Notes: generated by a model from the letters alone, not told the origin. DNA of 50,897 nucleotides from an uncultured Bacillota bacterium (GCA_958352855.1 CATWQE010000015.1:1-50897); one strand, 5' to 3'. Shown: positions 25,016 through 34,772, counted from the stretch's first letter. Program-made: numbers and translations.

Positions 25016-26820
25016 ACTGCTTCCTCCTCATAAGGGATTATCAGAATCACGGTTGTTCCTTTCCCTATATTGCTCTTAATCTCCAGAGAAAAATCATCCT
25101 GATATTTCAGCTTCAGCCTTTCTCTGATGTTTTTAATGGCATATCTTCCTATCCTTTGTTTTGCATATCTGGCAGGTTCTTCTTCCCACAAAGCATCGAT
25201 CTGATCTTGCCGCATGCCGATTCCCGTGTCCTGGATTTCAAACCATAGAGTTTCATTTACCAGTTTTCCAGACACCTTTAAAAAGCATTCAGTGCTTACA
25301 TTTTCAAATCCATGGACAATTGCATTCTCTACAAAAGGCTGCAGGATAAGTTTAGGAATTTTTGCTTTTTTAATGGTTTCCTCCACGCAAATCTCATAAT
25401 TCAGCCGTTTGGAAAAACGCATTTTCTGAATTTGAAGATACCTTGCCACCAGCTCCATCTCCTGTCCCACAGTGATTTCACTTTTTCCCTGGCCAAGTAC
25501 CAGGCGGAACAACTGAGATAATGCCAGAATACTTTCAGCTATTTCCTCATTTCCTGCTCCTGTTGCCTGCCAGTACAGCGAATCCAGGGTATTGTAGAGA
25601 AAATGTGGATTGATCTGTGCCTGCAGTGCCGCCAGTTCACTCTCTTTTTCCCGTAAAGTGATTACATAGTTTTTATCGATCAGGCTGCGTATATCATCCA
25701 CCATTTTGTTGAAGCACTGTGCAACCTCTCCAATTTCGTCCTTTGTCTCTACGATTACCTGCTGTTCAAAGTCCCCTGTTGAAAACTTTTGAATTGCCTC
25801 ACTGACTTTACGTAAAGGTTTTGTCACAATATTAGATATGATCAAAAGTAACGGCAAAAGCCCCACAAGCATCCCCAGCAAAAGAGAAAACGGCATATTT
25901 ACAATGTTCAGAATCTGCATCTGAATATTATACTTGGGGAAAATTTTACAAACAATACTGGAATTTTCACTGATCTGTCTGCATATAATGTCATATTTTC
26001 CATAGACAAGATGCTTTTCCCTGCTCTGATATTCCTGCTCCATAAATTCTCTGCTTTTCAGATACTGCTCTACTTTTTTATCAAGATTACCCACTCTGCT
26101 CAGCTCGCCACCATTGGAGTCCAGCACAATGACACATTCTTTTTCTCCCTGCACCATATTTTGACACAGTTCTTTGAAAATCTCCTGGCTGACTCCGATC
26201 ACGATATAACCCAATGTTTTTTTCTGTGCCAAATCAAAAATTTCACGGCATAATACCACTTTATTATCTCTGCTTGACAGATAAATTTCACTATTCCCCT
26301 TTGGTATCTGTTTCCAGAGCATTCCACTTTTACTCTCTATCGTTTCTCTGTAAATGGTAGTGCTTTTGACACTCTCCATGTCAGAATAATAAACACTTCC
26401 ATCCATGCCGCGCAGATATGGCCGGACACCATTCTCCGGGTAAATAGAAATGGTTTTGATATGTCCCTTCAATGCAATCATATCCTGCACGATCTGCATA
26501 GGAGCTTCATGAAACCATAGTTTTGCATCTTTATTCCATTCTTCTGGATGATCCGTTGTAAGCAGCCTATGGATTTCATCATTAATGCAAATATAAGTTG
26601 AAAAATCTTTAATGTCTGTCTGTAGTACATGGATACTTTCTGCCAGCGTATTCACATTTCCAAAATTGGTATCAAGACGTTCCTGAGATACCTTCTGATA
26701 ATTATAAAAAAGAAGAGCAATGCATACAAAAATTAAGACAGGGGTAATAATCAAATATCCATAGAATACCAACTTTGCCCTTACACTCAATTTATTGATC
26801 CATTGCTTTATCTTTTTCAT
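25006..26820 (-). CDS. YesM-type sensor histidine kinase
   Basis: 604 residues. One membrane helix near 15-37, an extracellular sensor domain (about 38-300), a second helix (about 308-330), a HAMP linker (VTKPLRKVSEAIQKFSTGDFEQQV), then the LytS/YesM kinase core: phosphorylated His in ALQAQINPHFLYNTLDSLYW, N-box QPFVENAIVHGF, G-box DTGIGM. Families of this kind sense extracellular carbohydrates. Co-transcribed with the ABC transporter genes upstream and the response regulator downstream. Confidence 0.94.
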   Translation of the reverse strand: MKKIKQWINKLSVRAKLVFYGYLIITPVLIFVCIALLFYNYQKVSQERLDTNFGNVNTLAESIHVLQTDIKDFSTYICINDEIHRLLTTDHPEEWNKDAKLWFHEAPMQIVQDMIALKGHIKTISIYPENGVRPYLRGMDGSVYYSDMESVKSTTIYRETIESKSGMLWKQIPKGNSEIYLSSRDNKVVLCREIFDLAQKKTLGYIVIGVSQEIFKELCQNMVQGEKECVIVLDSNGGELSRVGNLDKKVEQYLKSREFMEQEYQSREKHLVYGKYDIICRQISENSSIVCKIFPKYNIQMQILNIVNMPFSLLLGMLVGLLPLLLIISNIVTKPLRKVSEAIQKFSTGDFEQQVIVETKDEIGEVAQCFNKMVDDIRSLIDKNYVITLREKESELAALQAQINPHFLYNTLDSLYWQATGAGNEEIAESILALSQLFRLVLGQGKSEITVGQEMELVARYLQIQKMRFSKRLNYEICVEETIKKAKIPKLILQPFVENAIVHGFENVSTECFLKVSGKLVNETLWFEIQDTGIGMRQDQIDALWEEEPARYAKQRIGRYAIKNIRERLKLKYQDDFSLEIKSNIGKGTTVILIIPYEEEAVCQ

Positions 26821-26834
26821 CTTTTCTTTCCTCT

Positions 26835-27674
26835 CTAACCTTTCACTGCTCCCATTGCAACTCCTTTTGTTATATGTTTATTCAAAAGAATATACACAAT
26901 CACAGCCGGGGCTGCAGTTAATGCCATGACTGCAAACTGTACTGCATAATTGGAAGAATACTGCCCTGTAAATTCAAGGACAGAAAACGGCAGAGTTTTC
27001 CACTTTGGTGAACTCAAATAGGTACTTGCCATCATAAATTCATTCCAGTTGTTCAAAAATGTCATAATTGCTACTGTTGCAATAGAGGATTTAAGCATCG
27101 GTGTAATAATCTGGAATACAATACGGTAGATTCCGCAGCCATCCATAACTGCTGCTTCTTCCAGTTCTACTGGTATGGATTCCATAAAACTTGTCATTAG
27201 GAATAATCCCTGAGGAAGAGAAAATGCAACATAAGGAATCAGCAGTGCCCACATGGTATCTGTAAGCCCTAATGTACTGTATATCTTATAATTTGGTAAA
27301 AGAGTGGCATGTATAGGTATCATCATTCCCATAAGAAGCAGCATCTTTACAAATCCGCTAAGCTTCCACCGCATCCTTCTGCATGCAAACCCAGCCATGA
27401 TAGACACCAGGATTACCAGCAGCACAGCCAGTGCATTGATAAACACACTATTTTTCAAGTATAGCAGAAAATGTCCGTCAACAAAAGCCTTTACATAATT
27501 TCCCCATTGTATTTTTTCAGGTATAATCAGCAACCCATTTGTAAACATCTCATTGCTGCTTGCAAGAGAAAAATCTACCAGCCAGATAAGAGGAAAAATC
27601 TGAATCACTGCAACAATACTTAAAACAATCCATAAAAGAGGTTTTGTAAGGTTTATTTTATTTTTTTTATTCAT
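26835..27674 (-). CDS. Carbohydrate ABC transporter permease (MalG/LplC-like)
   Basis: 279 residues, six predicted membrane helices, EAA loop near 185-205 (SIPVELEEAAVMDGCGIYRIVFQI). I start at the ATG at 27674 (MNKKNKINLTK), which follows AAGGGAG and overlaps the upstream permease stop by ATGA. The C-terminus HITKGVAMGAVKG is typical. Partner of the adjacent MalF-like permease. No ATPase gene is present, so a shared MsmX-like ATPase elsewhere is expected. Confidence 0.93.
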   Translation of the reverse strand: MNKKNKINLTKPLLWIVLSIVAVIQIFPLIWLVDFSLASSNEMFTNGLLIIPEKIQWGNYVKAFVDGHFLLYLKNSVFINALAVLLVILVSIMAGFACRRMRWKLSGFVKMLLLMGMMIPIHATLLPNYKIYSTLGLTDTMWALLIPYVAFSLPQGLFLMTSFMESIPVELEEAAVMDGCGIYRIVFQIITPMLKSSIATVAIMTFLNNWNEFMMASTYLSSPKWKTLPFSVLEFTGQYSSNYAVQFAVMALTAAPAVIVYILLNKHITKGVAMGAVKG

Positions 27675-28585
27675 GATGCTGTCTCCCTTCTGCACTGTTT
27701 CTTCCGTACAGTCTGCCCGTCACGTTCCTCAAAAATCTTATTTAAAACTACTGTTGCTGCAAGGCAGATGATAATAAATACCACACCAATGGCATTTCCA
27801 TATCCATATTTAAATGCTTTAAATGCCTGCTGATATAAATAATTTGCTGCAAATTGTGTGCTGTTGCCCGGTCCTCCATTTGTAAGCAGATATACTGTTT
27901 CCATTTGTTTCAAAGCAGAAATCACTGCCATAGTTACATTCACCTGAATTACTGGTTTCATAAGAGGAAGAGTAATGCGCAGAAAGATGGTTCTTTGATT
28001 TGCTCCATCAATGGCAGCTGCCTCATAAAGAACAGGGTCAATATTTTTGATGCCTGTATAATAGATTAGCATCCCCCATCCAAAACCATGCCAGATTAAA
28101 ACCACCAGTACAGACCAGATAGCAGTATCGTTGGAAAACCAGTTGATATCTCCTTTTCCACCAAAGGCTTTTATAATATTGTTCAGCAGTCCAAAATCTG
28201 GATTATAAATAAATTTCCATAGATATGCAATCACAGCAACCGAAATAACATTTGGTATAAAATATATGCACCGGAAAAAATTTTCACCTCTTCCTCTCAA
28301 TTTATCCAGCACAGCTGCAACAATAAGAGCCAATGGATGCTGGATAAAAATAAATCCAATAGCAAGCAGCAAAGAATTCCTAAGAGATGTCCAAAAAGCC
28401 TCATCGTGCATCAGTGTCTTGTAGTTTTCAATACCAATCATCTGGTATGTTCCCATGCCGGAGTAATCTGTAAATCCGTAATATACACTGAGACAGATAG
28501 GTGCCAGGATAGCAAACAAGAACAAAAGAAGTCCAGGTAGAACAAGGCTGAGAATTACAAGTTTATTGCTATATAACTTTTTCAT
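27671..28585 (-). CDS. Carbohydrate ABC transporter permease (MalF/UgpA-like)
   Basis: 304 residues, six membrane helices, EAA loop near 190-210 (DPVLYEAAAIDGANQRTIFLRI), and the typical LTNGGPGNST segment. The ATG follows GGAGGTAATAGAACC. It lies downstream of the binding-protein gene beyond a hairpin terminator, which would lower permease expression relative to the binding protein. Confidence 0.93.
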   Translation of the reverse strand: MKKLYSNKLVILSLVLPGLLLFLFAILAPICLSVYYGFTDYSGMGTYQMIGIENYKTLMHDEAFWTSLRNSLLLAIGFIFIQHPLALIVAAVLDKLRGRGENFFRCIYFIPNVISVAVIAYLWKFIYNPDFGLLNNIIKAFGGKGDINWFSNDTAIWSVLVVLIWHGFGWGMLIYYTGIKNIDPVLYEAAAIDGANQRTIFLRITLPLMKPVIQVNVTMAVISALKQMETVYLLTNGGPGNSTQFAANYLYQQAFKAFKYGYGNAIGVVFIIICLAATVVLNKIFEERDGQTVRKKQCRRETAS

Positions 28586-28607
28586 GGTTCTATTACCTCC
28601 TTTTTTG

Positions 28608-28650
28608 AAAAAAATGCGACTACTGACTCTAATCAGCAGTCACATTTTTT
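28608..28650 (-). terminator. Partial terminator between binding protein and permeases
   Basis: AAAAAATG-GACT-CTGA and TCAG-AGTC-CATTTTTT form an imperfect stem with T-runs on both ends, directly after the binding-protein stop. Such intra-operon hairpins commonly raise binding-protein mRNA over the permeases. Confidence 0.75.
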
Positions 28651-28658
28651 AATTCTTT

Positions 28659-29972
28659 CTACTTACATGCTGCTCCGATAGTAGAAAGGAAGTTTTCTAC
28701 ATCAGTACTTCCATTGGATACGCTCTGGATTTCACTTTCAATGCTTGTTTTGAAAGCAGACGGGCCACAGTCATTGATTGGCGTACCTGAGACGCTGGTT
28801 GCATTATTTACAGCATCCACAATCTGCATCTGCAATTCTGTTTCTGAATCTGTCATATAATCTGACTGATCCTGAGCAGACATACCAACACCATTTTCCC
28901 ATCCATATTTTGATAATTTATCCGGCTGGTACATATAGTTCAAGAACTTCACTGCTTCTTCTTTCACTTTTGAATTCGCAGATACTGCATATCCGCCCCC
29001 ATTCCATGCTGCGATATCTGTGGTCTTTGCTTTTCCGCCATCTATCACCGGCATAGTAAATACACGGATATTGTCTCTGATTTCTTCTGGAATATCTTCA
29101 TTTAATGCCATGGAAGATTCCCAGCTTCCCATATAAAACATAGCTGCCTGACCATTTGTAAACAAGTTCATCGCTGTACCGTAATCTTGTGAATCATATC
29201 CATTCTGGAATAGTTTTGCATCAGCTGCTGCTTTTAAAAGCTCTGTTGCTTTTTTCAGGTTTTTATCTGAGAAGTCTCCCGTTGTCACTGCATTGCTAAC
29301 AACATCCGAATAATCTTCTCCTGTAAGTTTAAACAAAACATCGGAAAGATAGACCGCCATAGGCCATCCGTCACCACCATCCATTGCCATAGGAACAATA
29401 TCTTCTGCATTGATTTTATCTGCAAGTGCTAACAATTCATCATAGGTTTCCGGCACCTCCCAGTTATGATCCTGAAACATTTTTTGGTTGTAATAGATAC
29501 AGGCAACATCTGTATTTCTTGGCAATCCATAAAGCTTTCCATCATATGTAAATCCATTTAGGGAGCCTTCAATAAATTTGTAATCCTTATAATCATCCTG
29601 ATTTAATTCTGCAAGCACACCAGCATCCACCACTTCGTCCAGGAATGCAGGCTGTCCCCAGATACTCACCACATCCGGCATTCCTTCCATAGAATATGCT
29701 TTGAATTTTGTCTTGTAAGCTTCTTCATCTAGTGCCTCAACCTCTATCGTCACATTTTTGTTTTCCTCCATATACTCGTCAATGATCATCTGTTCTACCA
29801 GGCCCTGACCATTTTTCCTGTCTGGAAGATTTGAAAATACTTTTAAAGTGACTTTATCGCTGTCTGCTGATTTTTTCTCATCTGTTGCAGCTCCTTCTTT
29901 ATTTCCACATCCTGCCAGCATGGTTAATACCATTGCTCCCGTCAGCAGCATAGATACTATTTTTTTGTTCAT
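28659..29972 (-). CDS. Extracellular sugar-binding lipoprotein
   Basis: 437 residues. The N-terminal signal MNKKIVSMLLTGAMVLTMLAGC ends in a lipobox (LAGC, Cys22), so the mature protein is a membrane-anchored lipoprotein. Family 1 solute-binding features: VTLKVFSNLPDRKNG, YYNQKMFQDHNW, GQAAMFYMGSWE, AAWNGGGYAVSANS. It delivers an unidentified sugar or oligosaccharide to the two downstream permeases. The gene heads the operon, with GGGAGG before the ATG and a LacI-type palindrome upstream. Confidence 0.94.
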   Translation of the reverse strand: MNKKIVSMLLTGAMVLTMLAGCGNKEGAATDEKKSADSDKVTLKVFSNLPDRKNGQGLVEQMIIDEYMEENKNVTIEVEALDEEAYKTKFKAYSMEGMPDVVSIWGQPAFLDEVVDAGVLAELNQDDYKDYKFIEGSLNGFTYDGKLYGLPRNTDVACIYYNQKMFQDHNWEVPETYDELLALADKINAEDIVPMAMDGGDGWPMAVYLSDVLFKLTGEDYSDVVSNAVTTGDFSDKNLKKATELLKAAADAKLFQNGYDSQDYGTAMNLFTNGQAAMFYMGSWESSMALNEDIPEEIRDNIRVFTMPVIDGGKAKTTDIAAWNGGGYAVSANSKVKEEAVKFLNYMYQPDKLSKYGWENGVGMSAQDQSDYMTDSETELQMQIVDAVNNATSVSGTPINDCGPSAFKTSIESEIQSVSNGSTDVENFLSTIGAACK

Positions 29973-30005
29973 TTCTATTTTCCTCCCTGCTTTTTTTCTT
30001 TTTTC

Positions 30006-30017
30006 TCAAACGTTTGA
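30006..30017. promoter_or_regulatory. Palindrome TCAAACGTTTGA upstream of the sugar ABC operon
   Basis: A perfect 12-bp palindrome with a central CG, 34 bases before the binding-protein start. The shape fits LacI-family operators, including CcpA cre-like sites, though it does not match the cre consensus fully. No clear -35/-10 pair is visible beside it. Confidence 0.4.
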
Positions 30018-30093
30018 TGTTTATGGATAAATCTTATCACGCAGGAAGGTGAATGAACAGATAACAAATTTCCAAAAAAGGGGAATTTTATTA

Positions 30094-30137
30094 ACAAAAA
30101 CGGTACTGACTCTAAAATCTGTCAGCACCGTTTTTTT
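30094..30137. terminator. Terminator after rseP (bidirectional)
   Basis: ACGGT-CTGAC (from 30100) pairs with GTCAG-ACCGT (30121-30131), flanked by A-rich and T7 runs. On the minus strand it would stop leftward transcription of the rseP operon. Confidence 0.8.
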
Positions 30138-30155
30138 CGATTTCTTCTTACTTTT

Positions 30156-31436
30156 TTATAATCTCCTGAAATCATTAAACATCACAAATATCATCAACAA
30201 CATGAGTAACATAAATCCTGCAAAATGTATCATACCCTCCACATTGGGATTTAAACGCTTCTTTCTCACTGCTTCAATGAGAAGAAATACTAATCTTCCT
30301 CCATCCAAAGCAGGAATCGGCAGAAGATTCATAACACCCAGGTTGGCAGACAATAAAATCGCCCAGTATAACATTTGCATCCATACCATGACTGCGCCTT
30401 CTTCTTTCGCTTCTTCATAGGAATCCCCAATGACGTCTATGATACCCACTGGTCCGGATAAATCATTCACAGAAAATTGTCCTTTTACAAACATCATCAA
30501 ACTTTCTACGGTGCTGGAAATCCAATACCGGACCTCCACAGCGCTGTATTTCATCACGCCTAGAAAATTCGTCTTTTCCCTGTAAATATTATAAACAAAT
30601 CCAGAATCCACGGTCTTAGTCATCTGCGGCGTTGCAACAATGGTTTCAACTTTTCCATCCCGCTCCATACCAAGAGTGACTTCTGACCCATTCAGCGGAT
30701 GCTCGGCAAGATAATCTTGAAGTTCTTCTGCATCTGCCACAGCTACACCGTTAATTTCCCGAATAATATCCCCTGGCATGACACCAGCCTCAGCCATAGA
30801 GCTTCCAATCATCACCTGAGTTATCTGTGGTTCTCCCTCTGACATATAATAAAAGCCTAACATATAACGTTCTTCACTGTCTGCTGTATAGGCAATATTA
30901 TATTTTTTTCCATCCCGTTTATAAGTCAAGGAAATCTCCTCATCCTGCAGACCATGGAGATTCATGTAGGAATCCAAGTCTCGCCCAATGGAAATGTGTC
31001 TTCCCTGAAATTCTGTAATCACATCTCCTTCTTGAAGCCCTGCTTCTGCTGCCGGAGAACCTTCTGTCACCTGTAAAACCTTAGCCGGATCATAACCAAC
31101 CACACTGGTAATAATCATGGCAAACACAAAGGCTAAAATAAAGTTAAAAATTGGCCCTGCTGCAACTACAGATATTCTGGCCCAGACAGATGCATTGTTA
31201 AAAGAACCTTCCGTGGTGTCATCATCATCTTCCCCTACCATCATACAGGAGCCTCCAATAGGAAACAGCTTCAGGGAATATCTGGTTCCCCCTTTTTCTG
31301 TAGAGAGAAGTCTTGGTCCCATTCCCAGGGAAAACTCTGTCACTGCAATATTATTTCTCTTAGCCAAAAGGAAATGTCCCAGCTCATGAAACAATATAAT
31401 CACAGAAAATACCAGTAGTGCAATTATAAATTTCAA
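30156..31436 (-). CDS. rseP: RIP zinc metalloprotease RseP (site-2 protease)
   Basis: Intramembrane protease for regulated proteolysis, for example of anti-sigma factors. The zinc site HELGH is in the first helix (ILFHELGHFLLAKR), and a C-terminal LLPIPALDGGRL motif supplies the third zinc ligand. Two PDZ domains lie between (GSPAAEAGLQEGDVI and GSSMAEAGVMPGDII). I prefer the TTG at 31436 (M-KFIIALLVFS, 426 residues), with AGCAGGTGG close upstream; a TTG at 31478 would extend into dxr. Membrane topology matches the family. Last gene of the block. Confidence 0.92.
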   Translation of the reverse strand: MKFIIALLVFSVIILFHELGHFLLAKRNNIAVTEFSLGMGPRLLSTEKGGTRYSLKLFPIGGSCMMVGEDDDDTTEGSFNNASVWARISVVAAGPIFNFILAFVFAMIITSVVGYDPAKVLQVTEGSPAAEAGLQEGDVITEFQGRHISIGRDLDSYMNLHGLQDEEISLTYKRDGKKYNIAYTADSEERYMLGFYYMSEGEPQITQVMIGSSMAEAGVMPGDIIREINGVAVADAEELQDYLAEHPLNGSEVTLGMERDGKVETIVATPQMTKTVDSGFVYNIYREKTNFLGVMKYSAVEVRYWISSTVESLMMFVKGQFSVNDLSGPVGIIDVIGDSYEEAKEEGAVMVWMQMLYWAILLSANLGVMNLLPIPALDGGRLVFLLIEAVRKKRLNPNVEGMIHFAGFMLLMLLMIFVMFNDFRRL

Positions 31437-31437
31437 T

Positions 31438-32580
31438 TTACCACCTGCTTTCAATCCTCTTGTATATTTCTTGTTCAATCTTTAAAATTTCTTCCACGGT
31501 AGGATTAGAAACTACCTCATGTCTTTCCATAGCATCTTCAATAATTGTATAAATATCCAGGAAACGAATTTTTCTCTGGAGAAAAAGGGCTACTGCTTTT
31601 TCGTTTGCCGCATTAAATACTGTAGGCATGGAACCGCCCACCTTGGCAGCTTCCATAGCCAGCGGCAATCCTTTAAAGGTTTCTACATCTGGATTTTCAA
31701 AGGTAATGGAACCTAATTTTGCAAAATCCAGTCTTTCTCCATCCAGATATTTTCTGGTTCCTCCGTAAATGGCATACTGAATAGGCAGCCGCATATCCGG
31801 TGTCCCAAGCTGAGCAATAATGCTTCCATCTGTAAACTGCACCATAGAATGAATCACACTTTGAGGCTGCACTACCACCTGAATCTGATTCAAGTCCACG
31901 CCGAAGAGCCATTTTGCTTCCACGACTTCCAACCCTTTATTTACCAAGGTCGCAGAATCAATGGTAATTTTTTGTCCCATAGCCCAATTTGGATGCTTCA
32001 AAGCATCTTCCACTTGTATGTGTTCCAAATCCTTTGTCTTTCTTCCCCTAAAAGGACCTCCAGACGCCGTAATAAGAAGTTTATCAATACTCTTATGTTC
32101 TTCTCCATTTAATGCCTGAAAAATAGCGCTATGTTCACTGTCTACTGGCAGGATTTTCACCCCATATTCTTTTGCAAGGGGCATAATCAAATGCCCTGCC
32201 GTCACCAGGGTTTCTTTATTTGCCAAAGCAATATCCTTGCCTGCTTTTATCCCTTCAATGGTAGGACGAATACCAATCATTCCCACAATAGCAGTCACCA
32301 GAATCTGAGATTCTTCCATGGCAGCCAATTCCAGAAGTCCATCCATACCTCCTACTACTTTACAGTTCGTATCTTTAACGCGTACACTCAATTCTTCTGC
32401 TTTCTTTTCGTCACCCACAGCAGCCAGCCTTGGGTGAAATTCCCGAATCTGTTCTTCCAGCATGGCAATATTGCTTCCGGCAGCTATTCCAACTACTTCT
32501 AAATCTTTATTTTTCCGTACAATATCCAGAGTCTGGGTTCCAATAGAACCTGTAGAGCCTAAAATTGCAATTTTTATCAT
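31438..32580 (-). CDS. dxr: 1-deoxy-D-xylulose-5-phosphate reductoisomerase
   Basis: First committed step of the MEP isoprenoid pathway. 380 residues. NADPH-binding GSTGSIGTQTLDIVR at the N-terminus, LANKETLVTAG, and the metal/substrate-binding segment VDSEHSAIFQAL are diagnostic. The ATG follows AAGGAG, 10 bases after cdsA. Placed with uppS, it supplies isoprenoid units for the undecaprenyl carrier. Confidence 0.97.
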   Translation of the reverse strand: MIKIAILGSTGSIGTQTLDIVRKNKDLEVVGIAAGSNIAMLEEQIREFHPRLAAVGDEKKAEELSVRVKDTNCKVVGGMDGLLELAAMEESQILVTAIVGMIGIRPTIEGIKAGKDIALANKETLVTAGHLIMPLAKEYGVKILPVDSEHSAIFQALNGEEHKSIDKLLITASGGPFRGRKTKDLEHIQVEDALKHPNWAMGQKITIDSATLVNKGLEVVEAKWLFGVDLNQIQVVVQPQSVIHSMVQFTDGSIIAQLGTPDMRLPIQYAIYGGTRKYLDGERLDFAKLGSITFENPDVETFKGLPLAMEAAKVGGSMPTVFNAANEKAVALFLQRKIRFLDIYTIIEDAMERHEVVSNPTVEEILKIEQEIYKRIESRW

Positions 32581-32590
32581 AACTTTCTCC

Positions 32591-33403
32591 TTAAATCAAT
32601 ACTGTTGCTAAAAAGTAAATAAACGGCGCTGTAAAAATCACACTGTCAAACCGGTCTAAAATTCCTCCATGCCCAGGAATCAAAGTACCATAATCCTTAA
32701 TTTCTTTGTTTCTTTTAATAGCAGAAGCAGCTAAATCTCCTATCATGGAAATTAATGCACCTACTGCACAAATAATTCCATACATAAGAGGTGTGTGTCC
32801 AGATGCCGGATTTACTCCAGAAATAGCAAAGGCATAGAGCCCTCCTAAAAGTGCTGCTCCTAAAACACCTCCAACGCCGCCTTCCACGGATTTTTTCGGA
32901 CTTAGAACCGGCGCCATTTTATGTTTGCCAAAGAGCATTCCTACACAATATGCACAGGTATCGCTGCCCCAAGAGCTTAAGAAAATAAGGCCCACCAGCC
33001 ATACCCCGCCTTCCATGTTCCTAGTTTTAAAGATGTAAGAAAGCATAACAGCCACATAGATAACTCCAAATAAAGCCGCCATAACCTGTTCTGCCTGGTA
33101 TTTTGGATAAGAAAATACATAAACACTCATAATCAGTACCAATGCAAACAGAACTGCCATCATAGAATAACTATGCAATGGAGTCCACAGTAGGGTCAGA
33201 TAATAAAGCACCGTTCCAATATAGCCTACCATTTCCAAAGGAGTAAATCCTTTTTGATGTACTCCCATGGCTTTATACAGCTCATAAACTCCTATGAGAG
33301 AAATAGCCAGCAATACGCCAAATAATACCGGACCGCCTGCCGCAATGGAGGCAACAGCAATGATTACAAGAACAATTCCACTTAAAAGTCTGGTTTTAAA
33401 CAT
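32591..33403 (-). CDS. cdsA: Phosphatidate cytidylyltransferase
   Basis: Makes CDP-diacylglycerol for phospholipid synthesis. 270 residues, multiple membrane helices, and the CDS signature SAIKRNKEIKDYGTLIPGHG followed by GILDRFDS near the C-terminus. The start overlaps the uppS stop by 8 bases, with AGGAGGAGG just before it inside uppS. Confidence 0.96.
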   Translation of the reverse strand: MFKTRLLSGIVLVIIAVASIAAGGPVLFGVLLAISLIGVYELYKAMGVHQKGFTPLEMVGYIGTVLYYLTLLWTPLHSYSMMAVLFALVLIMSVYVFSYPKYQAEQVMAALFGVIYVAVMLSYIFKTRNMEGGVWLVGLIFLSSWGSDTCAYCVGMLFGKHKMAPVLSPKKSVEGGVGGVLGAALLGGLYAFAISGVNPASGHTPLMYGIICAVGALISMIGDLAASAIKRNKEIKDYGTLIPGHGGILDRFDSVIFTAPFIYFLATVLI

Positions 33404-34112
33404 GTTCCTCCTCCTTTACTCCTCCAAATCTGCGTTCTCTTCCATTATACTTTTCTATGGCTCTTACAAATTCTGCCTTATCAAAATCCGGCCATGGAAC
33501 ATCCGTAAAATAAAACTCTGTATAGGCTAGCTGCCACAAAAGATAATTGGAAAGTCTCTCTTCCCCACTGGTGCGAATCAATAAATCCGGATCTGGAAGC
33601 CCTTTGGTATCAAGATAATCCGAAATCGTTTCTTCTGTGATATCCTCTGGATTCAGTACACCACTTTTCACATCTCTTGCCATATCCTGTACTGCTCTAC
33701 GGATTTCATCCCTGCTTCCATAGTTCAGTGCTATCTGAAAATGCAGTTCATCAAACTGGCTGGAAAATTCTTCAAGTTCTTTGATTTTCTGCTGCAAATC
33801 TTCATCAAAAGCCCTTGGATCACCAATCACACGCACACGCATTTTATTCTCTGCAGAAATCTTTAAACATTTTTTCATATAATTACGAAACAGTTTCATC
33901 AATCCATCTACTTCTTCTCTGGAACGTTTCCAGTTCTCTGTAGAAAAAGCATAGACCGTCAGATATTTTACCCCCAACTCTTTTGCCATACTACAGATTT
34001 TTTCCAGATTTTCACAACCTTTAATATGGCCATAAGTCCTGGGCATTCCCTTGGACTTTGCCCAACGTCCATTGCCATCTAAAATAATTGCCACATGATT
34101 TGGAATTTTCAT
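33396..34112 (-). CDS. uppS: Undecaprenyl diphosphate synthase (UppS)
   Basis: cis-Prenyltransferase making the lipid carrier for peptidoglycan. 238 residues. The N-terminal HVAIILDGNGRWAKSKG has the catalytic Asp; YAFSTENWKRS and, near the end, RTSGEERLSNYLLWQLAYTE are the expected conserved regions. The ATG follows TAGGAGGAAAAA. Confidence 0.97.
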   Translation of the reverse strand: MKIPNHVAIILDGNGRWAKSKGMPRTYGHIKGCENLEKICSMAKELGVKYLTVYAFSTENWKRSREEVDGLMKLFRNYMKKCLKISAENKMRVRVIGDPRAFDEDLQQKIKELEEFSSQFDELHFQIALNYGSRDEIRRAVQDMARDVKSGVLNPEDITEETISDYLDTKGLPDPDLLIRTSGEERLSNYLLWQLAYTEFYFTDVPWPDFDKAEFVRAIEKYNGRERRFGGVKEEEHV

Positions 34113-34129
34113 TTTTTCCTCCTACGCAT

Positions 34130-34166
34130 AAAAGAGGCACAATACTGGATTCTGTACGTGCCCCTT
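34130..34166 (-). terminator. Hairpin between frr and uppS
   Basis: On the minus strand GGGGCAC and GTGCCTC pair around a partly paired loop, followed by TTTTA. This weak terminator-like stem lies about 20 bases before uppS and may reduce read-through from pyrH-frr. Confidence 0.5.
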
Positions 34167-34184
34167 CCCTTTCTTTACAGTATA

Positions 34185-34739
34185 TTATACAGTAAGAATT
34201 TCCTTTGATTTATCTTCCACTGCCTTCTCGATTTCTTTTATAAATTTATCTGTCAGCTTCTGCACTTTATCTTCTAATTCTTTGATTTCATCCTCAGACA
34301 CATCCTGTTTTGCCAGTTTCTTAAAAGCATCATTGGCATCTCTGCGGATATTTCTTACAGCTACTTTGGCAGCCTCACCTTTTTTCTTAACATCTTTTAC
34401 CAGTTCTTTTCTGCGTTCTTCCGTAAGTTCTGGCAATACCAGACGAATGAGTTTTCCGTCTGTATTTGGATTGAGTCCCAGATCAGATGCAAGAATTGCC
34501 TTGCTGATTTCTTTAATCAGAGATGCTTCCCAAGGCTGAATCTGAATCATGCGGGCTTCCGGTACGGTAATATTTGCCACCTGCTGAAGCGGTGTCTGTG
34601 TTCCGTAATAGTCTACGGTTAATTTATCCAGAATATGCGGATTTGCGCGACCTGCACGGATAGTTAAATATTCTTTTCTCAGTCCATCTAAAGTCTTTGT
34701 CATTTTGCTCTCATATACTTCTAATCTTTCATCTGCCAT
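34185..34739 (-). CDS. frr: Ribosome recycling factor
   Basis: Releases ribosomes after termination together with EF-G. 184 residues, normal length. It begins MADERLEVYESKMTKTLDGL; LTIRAGRANPHILDKLTVDYYG and the C-terminal coiled-coil helices (VRNIRRDANDAFKKL) are characteristic. 33 bases after pyrH with AAAGAAGAGG upstream of the ATG. Confidence 0.97.
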   Translation of the reverse strand: MADERLEVYESKMTKTLDGLRKEYLTIRAGRANPHILDKLTVDYYGTQTPLQQVANITVPEARMIQIQPWEASLIKEISKAILASDLGLNPNTDGKLIRLVLPELTEERRKELVKDVKKKGEAAKVAVRNIRRDANDAFKKLAKQDVSEDEIKELEDKVQKLTDKFIKEIEKAVEDKSKEILTV

Positions 34740-34772
34740 GATTTTTTCCTCTTCTTTCTTCGCTTTTCTGTT

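Noticed and set aside
34160..34200. TATAAT-like sequence at the frr stop as an uppS promoter
   Set aside because: No acceptable -35 box at the right distance; probably chance in an AT-rich stretch.
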